Of a stretch of 64,000 nt of DNA, positions 8,690 through 18,264 are shown piece by piece. The translations under genes were made by a program, and so were the position numbers. A model generated the notes under the pieces. That model made no database searches. It had not been told where the DNA came from and was given only the letters and a program-made list of their open reading frames with translations. Position 1 is the stretch's first letter, and each line of letters opens with the position of its first letter. The DNA comes from Candidatus Nitrosacidococcus tergens (GTDB taxonomy: Bacteria > Pseudomonadota > Gammaproteobacteria > Nitrosococcales > Nitrosococcaceae): NCBI RefSeq assembly GCF_902810445.1, contig NZ_LR778175.1, positions 876,501 through 940,500 on the forward strand, read 5' to 3'.

Positions 8690-9853
8690 ATGTATAAAAT
8701 TCAAGTATTAAATAATATTTCTGAAAAAGGGTTAGCACGACTCTCTGAAGATCAGTATGAAATAGTTGCAGAATCAAAACACCCAGATGCTATTCTTTTG
8801 CGCTCTCATAATATGCATGATATGACTATCCCCTCTACGCTAAAAGCGGTAGGTCGTGCAGGAGCAGGTACTAATAATATTCCAGTGTCTAAATTAAGTA
8901 AGCAAGGTATTGCTGTATTTAATACACCTGGAGCAAATGCCAATGCAGTGAAAGAATTAGTGCTTGCAGGGTTATTTTTATCTGCGAGAAATATTTGTCA
9001 AGCATGGCAAGCTGCTTCAGCACTTACTGGAACTGATGATCAAATTCATTTAGAAGTAGAATCACAAAAAAAGAAGTTTGTAGGTATTGAGCTGCCTGGA
9101 AAAACTCTAGGTATTGTAGGGTTGGGAGCAATTGGTGTTGAAGTCGCAAATGCTGCCCTAAATTTAGGGATGCGGGTGATTGGTTATGATCCGCAGATTA
9201 CTGTTAATCGTGCTTGGGCATTATCTGCTAGTGTAGAGCAAGCGGAGAGCTTAGAGTATCTTTTATCTCAAGTAGATTTTTTATCCCTTCATGTCCCCCT
9301 AGTAGATTCAACGAAAGGTTTTATTAATGAAAAAAGTTTAGCTGGGATTAAAAAAGGAGCAAGAATACTTAATTTTGCTCGAGCAGAAATTGTAGTAGAA
9401 GAAGCAATTGTCAAAGCAATTAAAGAAGGTAAAATTGCTGCCTATATCTGCGATTTTCCAGGAAATCACTTAAAAGGACATCCACAAATTATTACGCTAC
9501 CTCATCTCGGTGCCTCAACTCATGAAGCAGAGGAAAATTGTGCAGTAATGATTGCAGAACAAATCCGTGATTTTTTACAGCATGGTACGGTACGTAATTC
9601 AGTAAACTTTCCAGATGCTATGCTGCCTAGAACTGAAGGTTGGCGACTTGCCATTATTAATGCCAACGTTCCTAATATGGTAGCACAAATTTCTACCCAT
9701 ATTGCTCATCAAGGCCTTAATATTGTAGATATGATTAATAGATCAAAAGGTAATCTTGCTTATACTCTTATTGATATAGATCAGCATATTCCAGGGAATT
9801 TGCTTAATATGCTTCGAAATACTTCAGGAATATTTTCAGTACGGGTTTTATAA
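8690..9853 (+). CDS. serA: D-3-phosphoglycerate dehydrogenase with ACT domain
   Basis: First step of serine synthesis: NAD-dependent oxidation of 3-phosphoglycerate. It is 387 aa, shorter than E. coli SerA (410). Visible are the substrate loop GRAGAGTNNIPV, the Rossmann motif GIVGLGAIGVEVANAA (about 140-155), the catalytic arginine in NFARAEIV and the catalytic histidine in PHLGASTHEAEEN. The loop where the E. coli enzyme has its catalytic glutamate reads CDFPGNHLKGHP and has no glutamate, so this is a variant subfamily. The C-terminal 70 residues form an ACT domain (NMVAQISTHIAHQGLNIVDM), suggesting serine feedback. GTGGGAG is a good SD for the ATG. pheA starts 18 nt after. Confidence 0.95.
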   Translation: MYKIQVLNNISEKGLARLSEDQYEIVAESKHPDAILLRSHNMHDMTIPSTLKAVGRAGAGTNNIPVSKLSKQGIAVFNTPGANANAVKELVLAGLFLSARNICQAWQAASALTGTDDQIHLEVESQKKKFVGIELPGKTLGIVGLGAIGVEVANAALNLGMRVIGYDPQITVNRAWALSASVEQAESLEYLLSQVDFLSLHVPLVDSTKGFINEKSLAGIKKGARILNFARAEIVVEEAIVKAIKEGKIAAYICDFPGNHLKGHPQIITLPHLGASTHEAEENCAVMIAEQIRDFLQHGTVRNSVNFPDAMLPRTEGWRLAIINANVPNMVAQISTHIAHQGLNIVDMINRSKGNLAYTLIDIDQHIPGNLLNMLRNTSGIFSVRVL

Positions 9854-9871
9854 ATTTGCTGCTCATCAATC

Positions 9872-10966
9872 ATGGATGATAATCAATTAGAGCTACAAAA
9901 AATTAGAGCAGAAATTGATATTATAGATGAGCAGATACAGACATTAATTAGCGATAGGGCAAAGTTAGCTTGCAAAACAGCACAGTTGAAGAAATCACTG
10001 GATATGGATGCAAGCTGTTTTCGCCCAGAGCGTGAAGCAGATATATTACGCCGGGTTATTTCACGTAACCAAGGACCACTAGGTGGAAAAGAAATGGCTC
10101 GGCTATTTCGTGAAATCATGTCTGCCTGTCTTGCATTAGAGACACCTTTAACAGTTTCCTATCTAGGTCCAGAAGGAACATTTACTGAGACTGCGGTGTT
10201 AAAACACTTTGGTTTATCAGTAAATACTAGACCTGTTACAGGCATTAGCGATATTTTTCGTAATGTGGAGGAAGGTTTAGCCCATTATGGGGTTGTTCCT
10301 GTAGAGAATTCTATAGAGGGGGCAGTTACCCATACTTTAGATGAGTTTTTTAACACGTCCTTACAAATTTGTGGTGAAGTTGAACTCCCTATTCATCATC
10401 ATTTGTTAAGCAGCAATAATACTATCGCTAACATAGAACGAGTATATGCTCATCCCCAAGCACTCGCTCAGTGTAGGAAATGGTTAGATACTCATTTAGG
10501 ATCATCTTGCGAACGGCTTCCAATCCATAGTAATGGAGAGGCCGCTCAAAGAGCTGTAAATGAGCTAAATTGTGCTGCTATTGCAGGAGATCGTGCTCAA
10601 AAAATTTATAACTTGCAATGTTTAGCATCCCATATAGAGGATAATCCTAGAAATACTACTCGTTTTCTTATCATTGGCACTCAGAAGATAACACCTAGTG
10701 GAAATGATAAAACTTCACTGCTTATTTCTGGACCAAACCGACCAGGATTATTATATGGCTTGCTTCGACCGCTAGCAGAAAATAAAATTAGTATGACTCA
10801 TTTAGAATCAAGGCCTTCTCGGTGTGGTCAGCTATGGGAATATATCTTTTTTATTGATTTGGAGGGACATCAAGATTCTTCCAACATGGTAGATGCGTTA
10901 CCTGAATTAAAAAAACAAGCCTCTTTTTTTAAGCTTTTAGGATCTTATCCAAAAGCTGTTTTGTAG
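9872..10966 (+). CDS. pheA: Chorismate mutase / prephenate dehydratase
   Basis: Bifunctional enzyme of phenylalanine synthesis: chorismate to prephenate, then prephenate to phenylpyruvate. Residues 1-90 are an AroQ-type chorismate mutase helical domain (RAEIDIIDEQIQTLISDRA, with the catalytic arginines and Lys). The middle is the dehydratase domain beginning VSYLGPEGTFTETA and containing GVVPVENSIEGAV and NTTRFLIIG. The end is an ACT regulatory domain with the ESRP motif (LESRPSRCGQLWEY) that binds phenylalanine. The 364-aa length fits. It is packed between serA and hisC in the aromatic cluster. Confidence 0.97.
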   Translation: MDDNQLELQKIRAEIDIIDEQIQTLISDRAKLACKTAQLKKSLDMDASCFRPEREADILRRVISRNQGPLGGKEMARLFREIMSACLALETPLTVSYLGPEGTFTETAVLKHFGLSVNTRPVTGISDIFRNVEEGLAHYGVVPVENSIEGAVTHTLDEFFNTSLQICGEVELPIHHHLLSSNNTIANIERVYAHPQALAQCRKWLDTHLGSSCERLPIHSNGEAAQRAVNELNCAAIAGDRAQKIYNLQCLASHIEDNPRNTTRFLIIGTQKITPSGNDKTSLLISGPNRPGLLYGLLRPLAENKISMTHLESRPSRCGQLWEYIFFIDLEGHQDSSNMVDALPELKKQASFFKLLGSYPKAVL

Positions 10967-10986
10967 ATGATTAAATATTAATATTA

Positions 10987-12096
10987 ATGACTGAAAATTT
11001 ATTTATTCAATTTGCATCAACAGGAGTGCAAAGCCTTACTCCTTATCAACCTGGCAAGCCTATTGAAGAATTAGAGCGAGAATATGGAGTAGAAAATGCA
11101 ATTAAGCTTGCCTCAAACGAGAATTCTTTAGGGCCTAGCCCGCTTGCATTAAAAGCAATGGATTATATCCTTAAAGGTGTTTCCCGATATCCAGATGGGA
11201 GTGGGTTTCTTCTTAAATCTGCATTGTCCTCTCATTTAGGTGTTAATCCAGAATATATTACCCTAGGTAATGGCTCCAGTGATTTATTAGATTTTATAGC
11301 TCGTATTTTTATCTCCGAGTCTTATGAAGTGCTTTATTCCCAATATTGCTTTGCTCTTTATCCGTTATTAACTAAAATTCAAAGTGCACAAGGAAGGGAA
11401 ATTCCTGCTAAAAACTTTGGTCATGATTTAACAGCAATGGCTGCAGCAATCAGCGATCGTACTCGACTTATTTATATTGCAAACCCAAATAATCCAACAG
11501 GTACATGGTTATCTCACAATGAATTAGAATCTTTTTTAGATTCTATTCCTAAACATGTATTTGTTGTACTGGATGAAGCTTATTATGAGTATGTGGATGA
11601 AGAGAATTACCCTAGATCTATAAATTGGCTTAATCGTTATCATAATCTATTAATTACTCGAACTTTTTCTAAAGTATATGGCCTTGCTGGATTACGTATT
11701 GGTTATGGTTTATCTCATCCTGATTTAGCCGATTTAATGAATAGGGTACGCCCCCCATTTAATGTAAATAATCTTGCACTAGCTGCTGCTCTAACTGGGT
11801 TAGAGGATCAAGAACATATTCAGCGTAGTTTAAAAGTAAATCGTGAAGGGATGAAACAGCTTGTGGAGGCATTTACTCAACTAGGGCTAGCTTATATTCC
11901 CTCTGTAGGAAATTTTATTACAGTAGATATGGGAAGGCCTGCTAGGGTGGTTTATGAATCTTTACTTAGGAAGGGGGTAATTGTAAGGCCCATTGCAAAT
12001 TATGGATTACCTAACCATTTACGAATTACGGTAGGCACGAGAGAAGAAAATACGTTTTTCATTCAATCTGTAAGACAAGTACTTGAGGCAATCTAA
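10987..12096 (+). CDS. hisC: Histidinol-phosphate / aromatic aminotransferase
   Basis: Class I/II PLP aminotransferase, 369 aa. It has the HisC features KLASNENSLGPSP at the N-terminus, NPNNPTGT, YYEYVDEENYP and the PLP lysine in TRTFSKVYGLAGLRIGYG. In histidine synthesis HisC converts imidazole acetol-phosphate to histidinol-phosphate. In this cluster, between pheA and tyrA, the paralogue (often called hisC2) is expected to transaminate phenylpyruvate or hydroxyphenylpyruvate as well. No other his gene is near, which favours an aromatic role; specificity cannot be read directly. The stop overlaps the tyrA start as TAATG, implying translational coupling. Confidence 0.92.
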   Translation: MTENLFIQFASTGVQSLTPYQPGKPIEELEREYGVENAIKLASNENSLGPSPLALKAMDYILKGVSRYPDGSGFLLKSALSSHLGVNPEYITLGNGSSDLLDFIARIFISESYEVLYSQYCFALYPLLTKIQSAQGREIPAKNFGHDLTAMAAAISDRTRLIYIANPNNPTGTWLSHNELESFLDSIPKHVFVVLDEAYYEYVDEENYPRSINWLNRYHNLLITRTFSKVYGLAGLRIGYGLSHPDLADLMNRVRPPFNVNNLALAAALTGLEDQEHIQRSLKVNREGMKQLVEAFTQLGLAYIPSVGNFITVDMGRPARVVYESLLRKGVIVRPIANYGLPNHLRITVGTREENTFFIQSVRQVLEAI

Positions 12097-12950
12097 TGAT
12101 CCAACACTTATGTATCGTAGGCCTTGGATTAATTGGTAGTTCTCTTGCACTTGCACTAAAACGTTGTGGAGCAGTAAATGAAGTCATAGGCTATGATTGC
12201 AGTACTGAGCATAGAGAAAAAGCATTAAGTTTAGGTATTGCTGATCGGGTAGAGGCTGAGCTTAAAGATGCCTTAAGAGAGGCTAATATAGTTGTATTAT
12301 CAGTACCTGTAGGTGCAATGAAGGGCTTATTTCAGAAAATAGCACCTGATCTAAATTCTCAAACTATTATTACTGATGTAGGAAGCGTAAAAGGTGTTGT
12401 GATTGAGTCCGCCTATGCTTATCTTGGATCTCATTTTCGTAATTTTATACCTGGTCACCCTATTGCGGGAATTGAAAAAAATGGACCAGAGGCAGCTGAT
12501 TCTCAATTATTTACGCATCGTAAAGTTATTCTAACCGCTCTACCAGAAAATAATCCTTTAGCAATTGAGCAAGTGACCAAAATGTGGGAATACGCTGGCG
12601 CAACTGTTGTGAAAACGAGTATTTCTCATCACGATGAAGTATTAGCTATAACTAGTCATCTCCCTCATATTCTTGCTTATGCTTTAGTTGATTTGTTTAG
12701 CCAATGCGAACAGCCAGAAGAGTTTCTACAATTTTCAGCTGGTGGATTTCGAGATTTTTCTCGGGTTGCAAGTAGTGATCCGATTATGTGGCGAGATATT
12801 TGTATAGCTAATCATATCCCCCTATTAAATTTAATCGATCGATACATAGATAAGCTGGACAATATTAGAGAAGCAATTGTTCAACAGGATGCAAATACAC
12901 TCACAGAGCTATTTACTCGAGCTAAATTTATTCGAGATTCTAATCTATAG
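12096..12950 (+). CDS. tyrA: Prephenate dehydrogenase
   Basis: NAD(P)-dependent oxidation of prephenate (or arogenate) toward tyrosine. The 284-aa protein is a stand-alone TyrA without a mutase domain. The dinucleotide-binding motif GLGLIGSSLALALKRCG lies at residues 8-24, and the substrate region GHPIAGIEKNGPEAAD near residue 120 is typical, followed by HHDEVLAITSHLPHILAY with the catalytic histidines. The start overlaps the hisC stop by one base. In some pseudomonads tyrA is fused to aroA; here aroA is separate, 26 nt downstream. Confidence 0.96.
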   Translation: MIQHLCIVGLGLIGSSLALALKRCGAVNEVIGYDCSTEHREKALSLGIADRVEAELKDALREANIVVLSVPVGAMKGLFQKIAPDLNSQTIITDVGSVKGVVIESAYAYLGSHFRNFIPGHPIAGIEKNGPEAADSQLFTHRKVILTALPENNPLAIEQVTKMWEYAGATVVKTSISHHDEVLAITSHLPHILAYALVDLFSQCEQPEEFLQFSAGGFRDFSRVASSDPIMWRDICIANHIPLLNLIDRYIDKLDNIREAIVQQDANTLTELFTRAKFIRDSNL

Positions 12951-12975
12951 ACTAGTTTAGACTAAAAGAAAAAAT

Positions 12976-14304
12976 ATGTCCTTTATCCAATCTTCAGATA
13001 ACTCGATCACTTTTGTTGTATTACCTAGTCAATCTCTTTTAGGTCATATAAGAGTACCTGGAGATAAATCTATTTCTCATCGCTCAATAATGATGGGTGC
13101 TTTAGCAGAAGGTAAGACTTCTATTACTGGGTTCTTAGAGGGAGAAGATACTTTGGCTACCTTGAAGGCTTTTCGTGAATTAGGAGTCACTATTAAGGGA
13201 CCAGAAAATAGTAAAGTTGAAATCTCTGGGGTAGGTATACATGGCTTACAAGCTCCTAGTAAACCTATTTATTTAGGTAATTCTGGTACTTCTATGCGAA
13301 TATTGGCGGGATTATTTTCTGGTCAATCTTTTGATACTACCCTAATAGGTGATATCTCTCTTTCCAAACGTCCTATGAAAAGAGTATGCGATCCTTTGAG
13401 CAAAATGGGTGCTGTTATTGAAACCACTGATAAAGGGACTCCCCCTTTATATATTTATGGAAATCGCACTTTAAATGGCATGAACTATGATATGTCTATC
13501 GCAAGTGCCCAAGTGAAGTCTAGCTTACTTTTTGCAGGACTTTATGCAAAAGGGAAAACTTGTATCACTGAACCTGCACCTACTCGAGATCATACTGAAA
13601 AAATGCTCGCTGGATTTGGTTATCCTGTGGAAAAAAAAGATAACTGTATTTGCATTATAGGAGGCGGAAAACTACATAGTACAGAAATAGATATTCCAGC
13701 AGATATATCTTCTGCTGCTTTTTTTATGGTAGGTGCAGCTATTAGTCAAGAATCAGAAGTTATATTAGAACATATAGGTATTAACCCAACGCGTACTGGA
13801 ATTATCAATATTCTTAAACTTATGGGGGCACAAATAGAAGTAGAAGAATTAGGCACGGTAGGTGGTGAATTAGTAGGTACTATTTATGTTCGCTCCAGTC
13901 AATTACATGGTATTGATATCCCTAAACATTTAGTTCCCCTTGCTATCGATGAATTTCCTGCTTTATTTATTGCTGCGGCTTGTGCTAAAGGAACCACTAC
14001 TTTATCTGGAGCAGAGGAGCTGCGGGTTAAAGAAAGCGATCGTATTCAGGTAATGGCCGATGGCTTAAATACTTTAGGAATTAAAGCTCAACCTACACCA
14101 GATGGGATTATTATTGAAGGTGGAAAGATTAAAGGGGGATCTGTTCATAGCCATGGTGATCACCGCTGTGCCATGTCATTTTCAATGGCAGCTCTTGCTT
14201 CCCAAGACACTATTACAGTTAATGACTGTGCGAATGTAGCTACTTCTTTTCCAGGGTTTTTAGAATTAGCTTCAAATGCTGGATTAGCAATTCATACTAT
14301 CTAA
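12976..14304 (+). CDS. aroA: 3-phosphoshikimate 1-carboxyvinyltransferase (EPSP synthase)
   Basis: Penultimate shikimate-pathway step: joins shikimate-3-phosphate and phosphoenolpyruvate to give EPSP. 442 aa, normal length. Signature motifs are GDKSISHRSIMMGALA near residue 30, LGNSGTSMRILAGL near residue 95, SAQVKSSLLFAGLYA and RVKESDRI, plus GDHRCAMSF near the C-terminus. The LGNSGTSMR motif, which has Ala in class I enzymes where E. coli has GNAGTAMRPL, points to a class II type. The gene is part of the supraoperon, between tyrA and a HAD phosphatase gene. Confidence 0.97.
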   Translation: MSFIQSSDNSITFVVLPSQSLLGHIRVPGDKSISHRSIMMGALAEGKTSITGFLEGEDTLATLKAFRELGVTIKGPENSKVEISGVGIHGLQAPSKPIYLGNSGTSMRILAGLFSGQSFDTTLIGDISLSKRPMKRVCDPLSKMGAVIETTDKGTPPLYIYGNRTLNGMNYDMSIASAQVKSSLLFAGLYAKGKTCITEPAPTRDHTEKMLAGFGYPVEKKDNCICIIGGGKLHSTEIDIPADISSAAFFMVGAAISQESEVILEHIGINPTRTGIINILKLMGAQIEVEELGTVGGELVGTIYVRSSQLHGIDIPKHLVPLAIDEFPALFIAAACAKGTTTLSGAEELRVKESDRIQVMADGLNTLGIKAQPTPDGIIIEGGKIKGGSVHSHGDHRCAMSFSMAALASQDTITVNDCANVATSFPGFLELASNAGLAIHTI

Positions 14305-14347
14305 CTAATATATATTGAGATATCTTTTAATTATTTAAATCTAACTT

Positions 14348-14995
14348 ATGCGTTCTTATAAACTTATTGTATTTGATTGGGATGGTACACTTATGGATTC
14401 TGAGCGACATATTGTGGATAGTATGCGTAAAACTATTCAAGAATTAGACCTCCCACAACGTACAGATAGCGAATTACGTAATGTGATTGGATTAGGTTTA
14501 AAAGAGGCACTATATACTCTATATCCTAATTCAGATTCATCTCACTTAAAAACAATAGGGGAGCGATATCGATTTAATTATTTTAGTAATCCTTCAAGTA
14601 GCCAGCTTTTTGATGGGGTTCCACAGTTATTAGCTCAACTACATAAACATAATTATTTAATGGCTATTGCTACAGGTAAAGGCAGGTCTGGACTGAACCA
14701 AGCCTTATCAGACTCTGGAGTTAAGGATTATTTTTATACTACCCGATGTGCAGAGGAAACTGAATCTAAACCTAGCCCTAAGATGTTACAAGAAATTATG
14801 GAAGATACCCAAGTAGATATACACGAAACTTTAATGGTGGGTGATACAGAATATGATATTTTGATGGCTAAGAATGTTGGCGTGGATGCTTTAGCTGTTA
14901 GTTACGGCGTACATGAGAAAAAGCGTCTGGAGGAGTTTTCACCAATAGATTGTCTCGATTCAGTAATAGAACTTCATCACTGGTTACTCACTTAG
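14348..14995 (+). CDS. HAD-superfamily phosphatase, phosphoglycolate phosphatase-like
   Basis: A 215-aa HAD hydrolase of subfamily IA. Motif I FDWDGTLMDSE (residues 8-18) holds the nucleophilic aspartate and the acid/base aspartate. Motif II is in MAIATGKGRSGL, motif III lysine in ESKPSPKMLQ, and motif IV acidic pair in MVGDTEYDILMA. A small alpha-helical cap follows motif I. The closest named relatives are Gph-like phosphatases, but the true substrate cannot be deduced. Its place between aroA and cmk is not universal and may simply reflect cotranscription. Confidence 0.85.
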   Translation: MRSYKLIVFDWDGTLMDSERHIVDSMRKTIQELDLPQRTDSELRNVIGLGLKEALYTLYPNSDSSHLKTIGERYRFNYFSNPSSSQLFDGVPQLLAQLHKHNYLMAIATGKGRSGLNQALSDSGVKDYFYTTRCAEETESKPSPKMLQEIMEDTQVDIHETLMVGDTEYDILMAKNVGVDALAVSYGVHEKKRLEEFSPIDCLDSVIELHHWLLT

Positions 14996-15011
14996 GTTAT
15001 CTTTATATTTA

Positions 15012-15692
15012 ATGGATAGGAATATTCCAGTTATTACTATAGATGGTCCAAGTGGTTCTGGGAAAGGTACATTAGCACAAAAACTTGCTATTTACTTAAA
15101 TTGGAATTATTTAGATAGTGGTGCCCTATATCGTATCTTAGCTTTAGTAGCAAATAAGCGTGAAATCTCCCTATCCGATGAAGAGAAATTATCTTCTCTT
15201 ATAGAAGAATTGGATATTCAATTTTTCTTATCCACACTAGGACTGAAAATTATTTGGGATAAACTGGATATTAGCCAAGAAATTCGAAGTGAAGGTAATG
15301 CAGCTATCGCTTCAAGATTAGCTACATTACCTGTTGTACGTCAATCTTTACTCGGAAAGCAGCGAGATTTTCGTAAATTGCCGGGATTAGTCACTGATGG
15401 TAGGGATATGGGTACCATAGTTTTTCCAGATGCAGTATTTAAATTTTTCTTAACAGCAAGCCCAAAACAACGTGCTCTAAGGCGCTATAACCAGTTGAAA
15501 GAAAAAGGTATAAGTGCTAATCTCACCACTATAGAAAAAGAAGTTGTTGAAAGGGATAAGCGAGATTGTAATCGCAGTGTTTCCCCATTGCGTAAGGCTG
15601 AAAATGCCGCCATTATAGATTCTACGGCAATGAGTATTGATGGTGTATTTCAGCAAGTACTTTTAGAAGTTCAGAAAAATTTAAGTAGTTAA
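15012..15692 (+). CDS. cmk: Cytidylate kinase
   Basis: Phosphorylates CMP and dCMP with ATP in pyrimidine nucleotide metabolism. 226 aa, as in E. coli. The P-loop is in TIDGPSGSGKGTLAQKLA (residues 9-26). The CMP-binding segment includes LDSGALYR, and VTDGRDMGTIVFPDA near residue 130 is the conserved catalytic region; RDKRDCNRSVSPLRKA is the lid with arginines. It precedes rpsA, the common arrangement in proteobacteria. Confidence 0.97.
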   Translation: MDRNIPVITIDGPSGSGKGTLAQKLAIYLNWNYLDSGALYRILALVANKREISLSDEEKLSSLIEELDIQFFLSTLGLKIIWDKLDISQEIRSEGNAAIASRLATLPVVRQSLLGKQRDFRKLPGLVTDGRDMGTIVFPDAVFKFFLTASPKQRALRRYNQLKEKGISANLTTIEKEVVERDKRDCNRSVSPLRKAENAAIIDSTAMSIDGVFQQVLLEVQKNLSS

Positions 15693-15743
15693 AATGGGAA
15701 GTCTTTAGCATTTATGCTGAGACTAATTAATAAACACATAAAC

Positions 15744-15780
15744 TGCGGATTGCTATCTAATTAATGTAGTATATTCCGCA
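15744..15780 (+). promoter_or_regulatory. Possible rpsA leader hairpin
   Basis: The arms TGCGGA (15744-15749) and TCCGCA (15775-15780) can pair across an AT-rich loop, about 25 nt before the rpsA ATG. E. coli rpsA has a structured translation-initiation region bound by S1 for autoregulation, so this could be a counterpart. The inner part of the stem has mismatches, so the evidence is limited. Confidence 0.3.
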
Positions 15781-15803
15781 AATTAAGGATTTTGGTGAAA
15801 TTA

Positions 15804-17477
15804 ATGAGCGAAAGCTTTGCACAATTGTTTGAGGAAAGCCAATTAGAGGCCCCAGGAACAATTAAACTAGGAACAGTTATAGAAGTTAGACCTGATATAG
15901 TCATTGTTAATGCTGGATTTAAATCAGAGGGAGAAATTCCAGTAGATCAATTTCGGGATAGCGATGGAAATATAAATGTTCAGAAGGGAGATCAAGTTGA
16001 AGTTGTTCTAGAGACTATTGAGGATGGTTTTGGTGCCACAAGACTTTCCCGAGAAAAAGCTAAAGCTGTCCGAGTTTGGGATGATTTAGAGAAATCCTTT
16101 AGTACAGGAGAAGTTGTTACTGGTACCCTAACAGGTAAAGTAAAAGGCGGCTTTACTGTTGATTTAGATGGAGTGCGTGCCTTTTTACCAGGATCGTTAG
16201 TAGATGTACGACCTATTAGAGAGTCTAATTATCTAGAAAGTAAAAACCTTGATTTTAAATTAATTAAAGTAGATCGGCAGAAAAATAATATTGTAGTTTC
16301 CAGACGTGCGGTAATGGAGGCTGAACATGGTGCAGAACGAGAGGCACTGCTAGCTAATTTAGAAGAAGGAAAGATTGTTACTGGTACCGTAAAAAATTTA
16401 ACCGATTATGGTGCTTTTGTCGATTTAGGAGGCTTAGATGGATTACTTCACATTACTGATATGTCATGGCGCCGGATTAAGCATCCATCTGATATAGTTA
16501 GTATTGATGATAAAATCTCAGTTAAAGTACTAAAATTTGATAAGGAACGTCAACGTGTATCTCTCGGGCTTAAACAAACAGAAGAAGATCCTTGGAAGAA
16601 TTTAACTGAGCGAACATCTGGTGATACACCGCTGACAGGTAGAGTAACTAATGTTACTGATTATGGCTGTTTTGTCGAAATTGAACCAGGCGTAGAAGGA
16701 TTGGTGCATATGTCCGAAATGGACTGGACTAATAAAAATATTCATCCTTCAAAAATAGTTCAGGTTGGTGATGAAGTTCAAGTTGTCATTATCGATATTG
16801 ATAAAGAACGCCGGCGCATTTCATTAGGGATGAAGCAATGCCAACCTAATCCATGGGATCAATTTTCTCAAAAATATAATAAAGGTGATCAAATTTCAGG
16901 TGAAATCAAGTCTATTACTGACTTTGGTATCTTTATCGGTTTAGAAGGAGGCATTGATGGATTAATTCACCTTTCGGATATTTCTTGGCATAGTACTGGA
17001 GAAGATGTAATCCATAATTACAAGAAAGGTGAACAAATCAATACTGTTATTTTAGCAGTAGATCCTGAGAGAGAGAGAATTTCTTTAGGAATTAAACAAT
17101 TAGAAAATGATCCGTTCTCTGGCTACATTACTAACAATACAAAAGGTAGTATTGTAAAAGGCATAGTGAAAAACGTTGAGAGCAAAGGGGCAATTATTGA
17201 CTTAGGTAGCGGAGTAGAAGGGCAGTTACGTGCCGCTGATATTTCTCGAGAGAAGGTAGATGATGCTTCACATCTATTGAAGGTTGGTGATGAAATAGAA
17301 GCTAAACTTATCAATATTGATCGTAAAAATAGAATAATTACTATTTCTATCAAAGCAAAGGATATTGAGGAAGAGGCAGAAGCAATTAAGGAGTACTCTG
17401 ATATTAATTTAAGTACCTCAACTACTTTAGGAGATATCCTTAAAGAGCAGATAGAGAAAAAAGAAAATAATGAGTAA
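15804..17477 (+). CDS. rpsA: 30S ribosomal protein S1
   Basis: Largest 30S protein, binding mRNA and helping initiation. Starting at the ATG at 15804 gives MSESFAQLFEES, which matches the family N-terminus, and 557 aa, the same length as E. coli S1. A frame from the TTG at 15792 would add four residues and leave the GGTGA SD (15794-15798) inside the gene, so I reject it. Six S1 (OB-fold) repeats are visible; the conserved core repeats carry phrases such as VTDYGCFVEIEPGVEGLVHM, LTDYGAFVDLGGLDGLLHI and RISLGMKQ. ihfB follows 42 nt later. Confidence 0.97.
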   Translation: MSESFAQLFEESQLEAPGTIKLGTVIEVRPDIVIVNAGFKSEGEIPVDQFRDSDGNINVQKGDQVEVVLETIEDGFGATRLSREKAKAVRVWDDLEKSFSTGEVVTGTLTGKVKGGFTVDLDGVRAFLPGSLVDVRPIRESNYLESKNLDFKLIKVDRQKNNIVVSRRAVMEAEHGAEREALLANLEEGKIVTGTVKNLTDYGAFVDLGGLDGLLHITDMSWRRIKHPSDIVSIDDKISVKVLKFDKERQRVSLGLKQTEEDPWKNLTERTSGDTPLTGRVTNVTDYGCFVEIEPGVEGLVHMSEMDWTNKNIHPSKIVQVGDEVQVVIIDIDKERRRISLGMKQCQPNPWDQFSQKYNKGDQISGEIKSITDFGIFIGLEGGIDGLIHLSDISWHSTGEDVIHNYKKGEQINTVILAVDPERERISLGIKQLENDPFSGYITNNTKGSIVKGIVKNVESKGAIIDLGSGVEGQLRAADISREKVDDASHLLKVGDEIEAKLINIDRKNRIITISIKAKDIEEEAEAIKEYSDINLSTSTTLGDILKEQIEKKENNE

Positions 17478-17519
17478 TGCTATACGTTATTAATTCCTTC
17501 AAAGGATTAGGGCTTATAT

Positions 17520-17801
17520 ATGACTAAATCAAATTTGATCGATCAACTTACTCAGCAGCAAAAAATATTATCCCATAAAGATGTGGATGATGCAGTTCGA
17601 GTTTTACTGGAATTAATGAGTAAATCATTATCAGATAATCAACGAATCGAGATTCGTGGATTTGGTAGTTTTTCTCTACACTATCGTCCTCCTAGAACTG
17701 GTCGTAATCCAAAGACAGGAGAGTTAGTGTCTCTTCCACCTAAATATATCCCTCATTTTAAAGCAGGTAAGGAATTAAGGAAAAGAGTAGATAATTTGTA
17801 G
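17520..17801 (+). CDS. ihfB: Integration host factor subunit beta
   Basis: Small DNA-bending protein of the HU/IHF family, 93 aa, forming the IHF heterodimer with IhfA. The DNA-binding arm contains RIEIRGFGSFSLHYRPPRTG and RNPKTGE, including the proline that intercalates at the kink. Position directly after rpsA is the standard location of ihfB and separates it from HU. IhfA is not in the window. Confidence 0.96.
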   Translation: MTKSNLIDQLTQQQKILSHKDVDDAVRVLLELMSKSLSDNQRIEIRGFGSFSLHYRPPRTGRNPKTGELVSLPPKYIPHFKAGKELRKRVDNL

Positions 17802-17826
17802 TGAAGCAAATGCATTATTATCTATA

Positions 17827-18252
17827 ATGAAATTCGGGATAGATGAAAGAATAAATGACTCTTATATAGTAAAATCCTATGGTATTGGGTATATAGAAAT
17901 TCTTTCTCCAATTTCATTAGTATTACGTGATGGAGAGGATGAATATCTTCAGGAGAAGAGAAAACAGATAATACATCATAGTGTCATCCTTACAAGAGAC
18001 AAAGTTAGGGAATGGACTCCTAGAACTTTTGATGAATTAAAGGAGGGTTATTTTGAGATATTCTTGGATATAGACCCAGAAGTTATTCTACTAGGTACAG
18101 GGAATAATCTCTTTTTTCCACCTCCTTCTTTATTTAAAAAATTATTTGATCATAGAATAGGTGTAGAATTTATGAATACTGCTGCAGCATGTAGAACTTA
18201 CAATATTCTTGTTAATGAAAATCGTAGAGTAGCTGCAGCACTATTAATTTAA
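17827..18252 (+). CDS. Mth938-like domain protein (NDUFAF3-type)
   Basis: A 141-aa protein with the Mth938-like fold: EVILLGTGNNLFFPPPSLFK in the centre and EFMNTAAACRTYNILVNENR followed by RVAAALLI at the end, the most conserved part of the family. The eukaryotic homologue NDUFAF3 assists respiratory complex I assembly; the bacterial role is not established. It begins 25 nt after ihfB, so it is probably in the same transcript, and ends 12 nt before the convergent rpoS stop. Confidence 0.85.
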   Translation: MKFGIDERINDSYIVKSYGIGYIEILSPISLVLRDGEDEYLQEKRKQIIHHSVILTRDKVREWTPRTFDELKEGYFEIFLDIDPEVILLGTGNNLFFPPPSLFKKLFDHRIGVEFMNTAAACRTYNILVNENRRVAAALLI

Positions 18253-18264
18253 TTAAGTAGTGAC

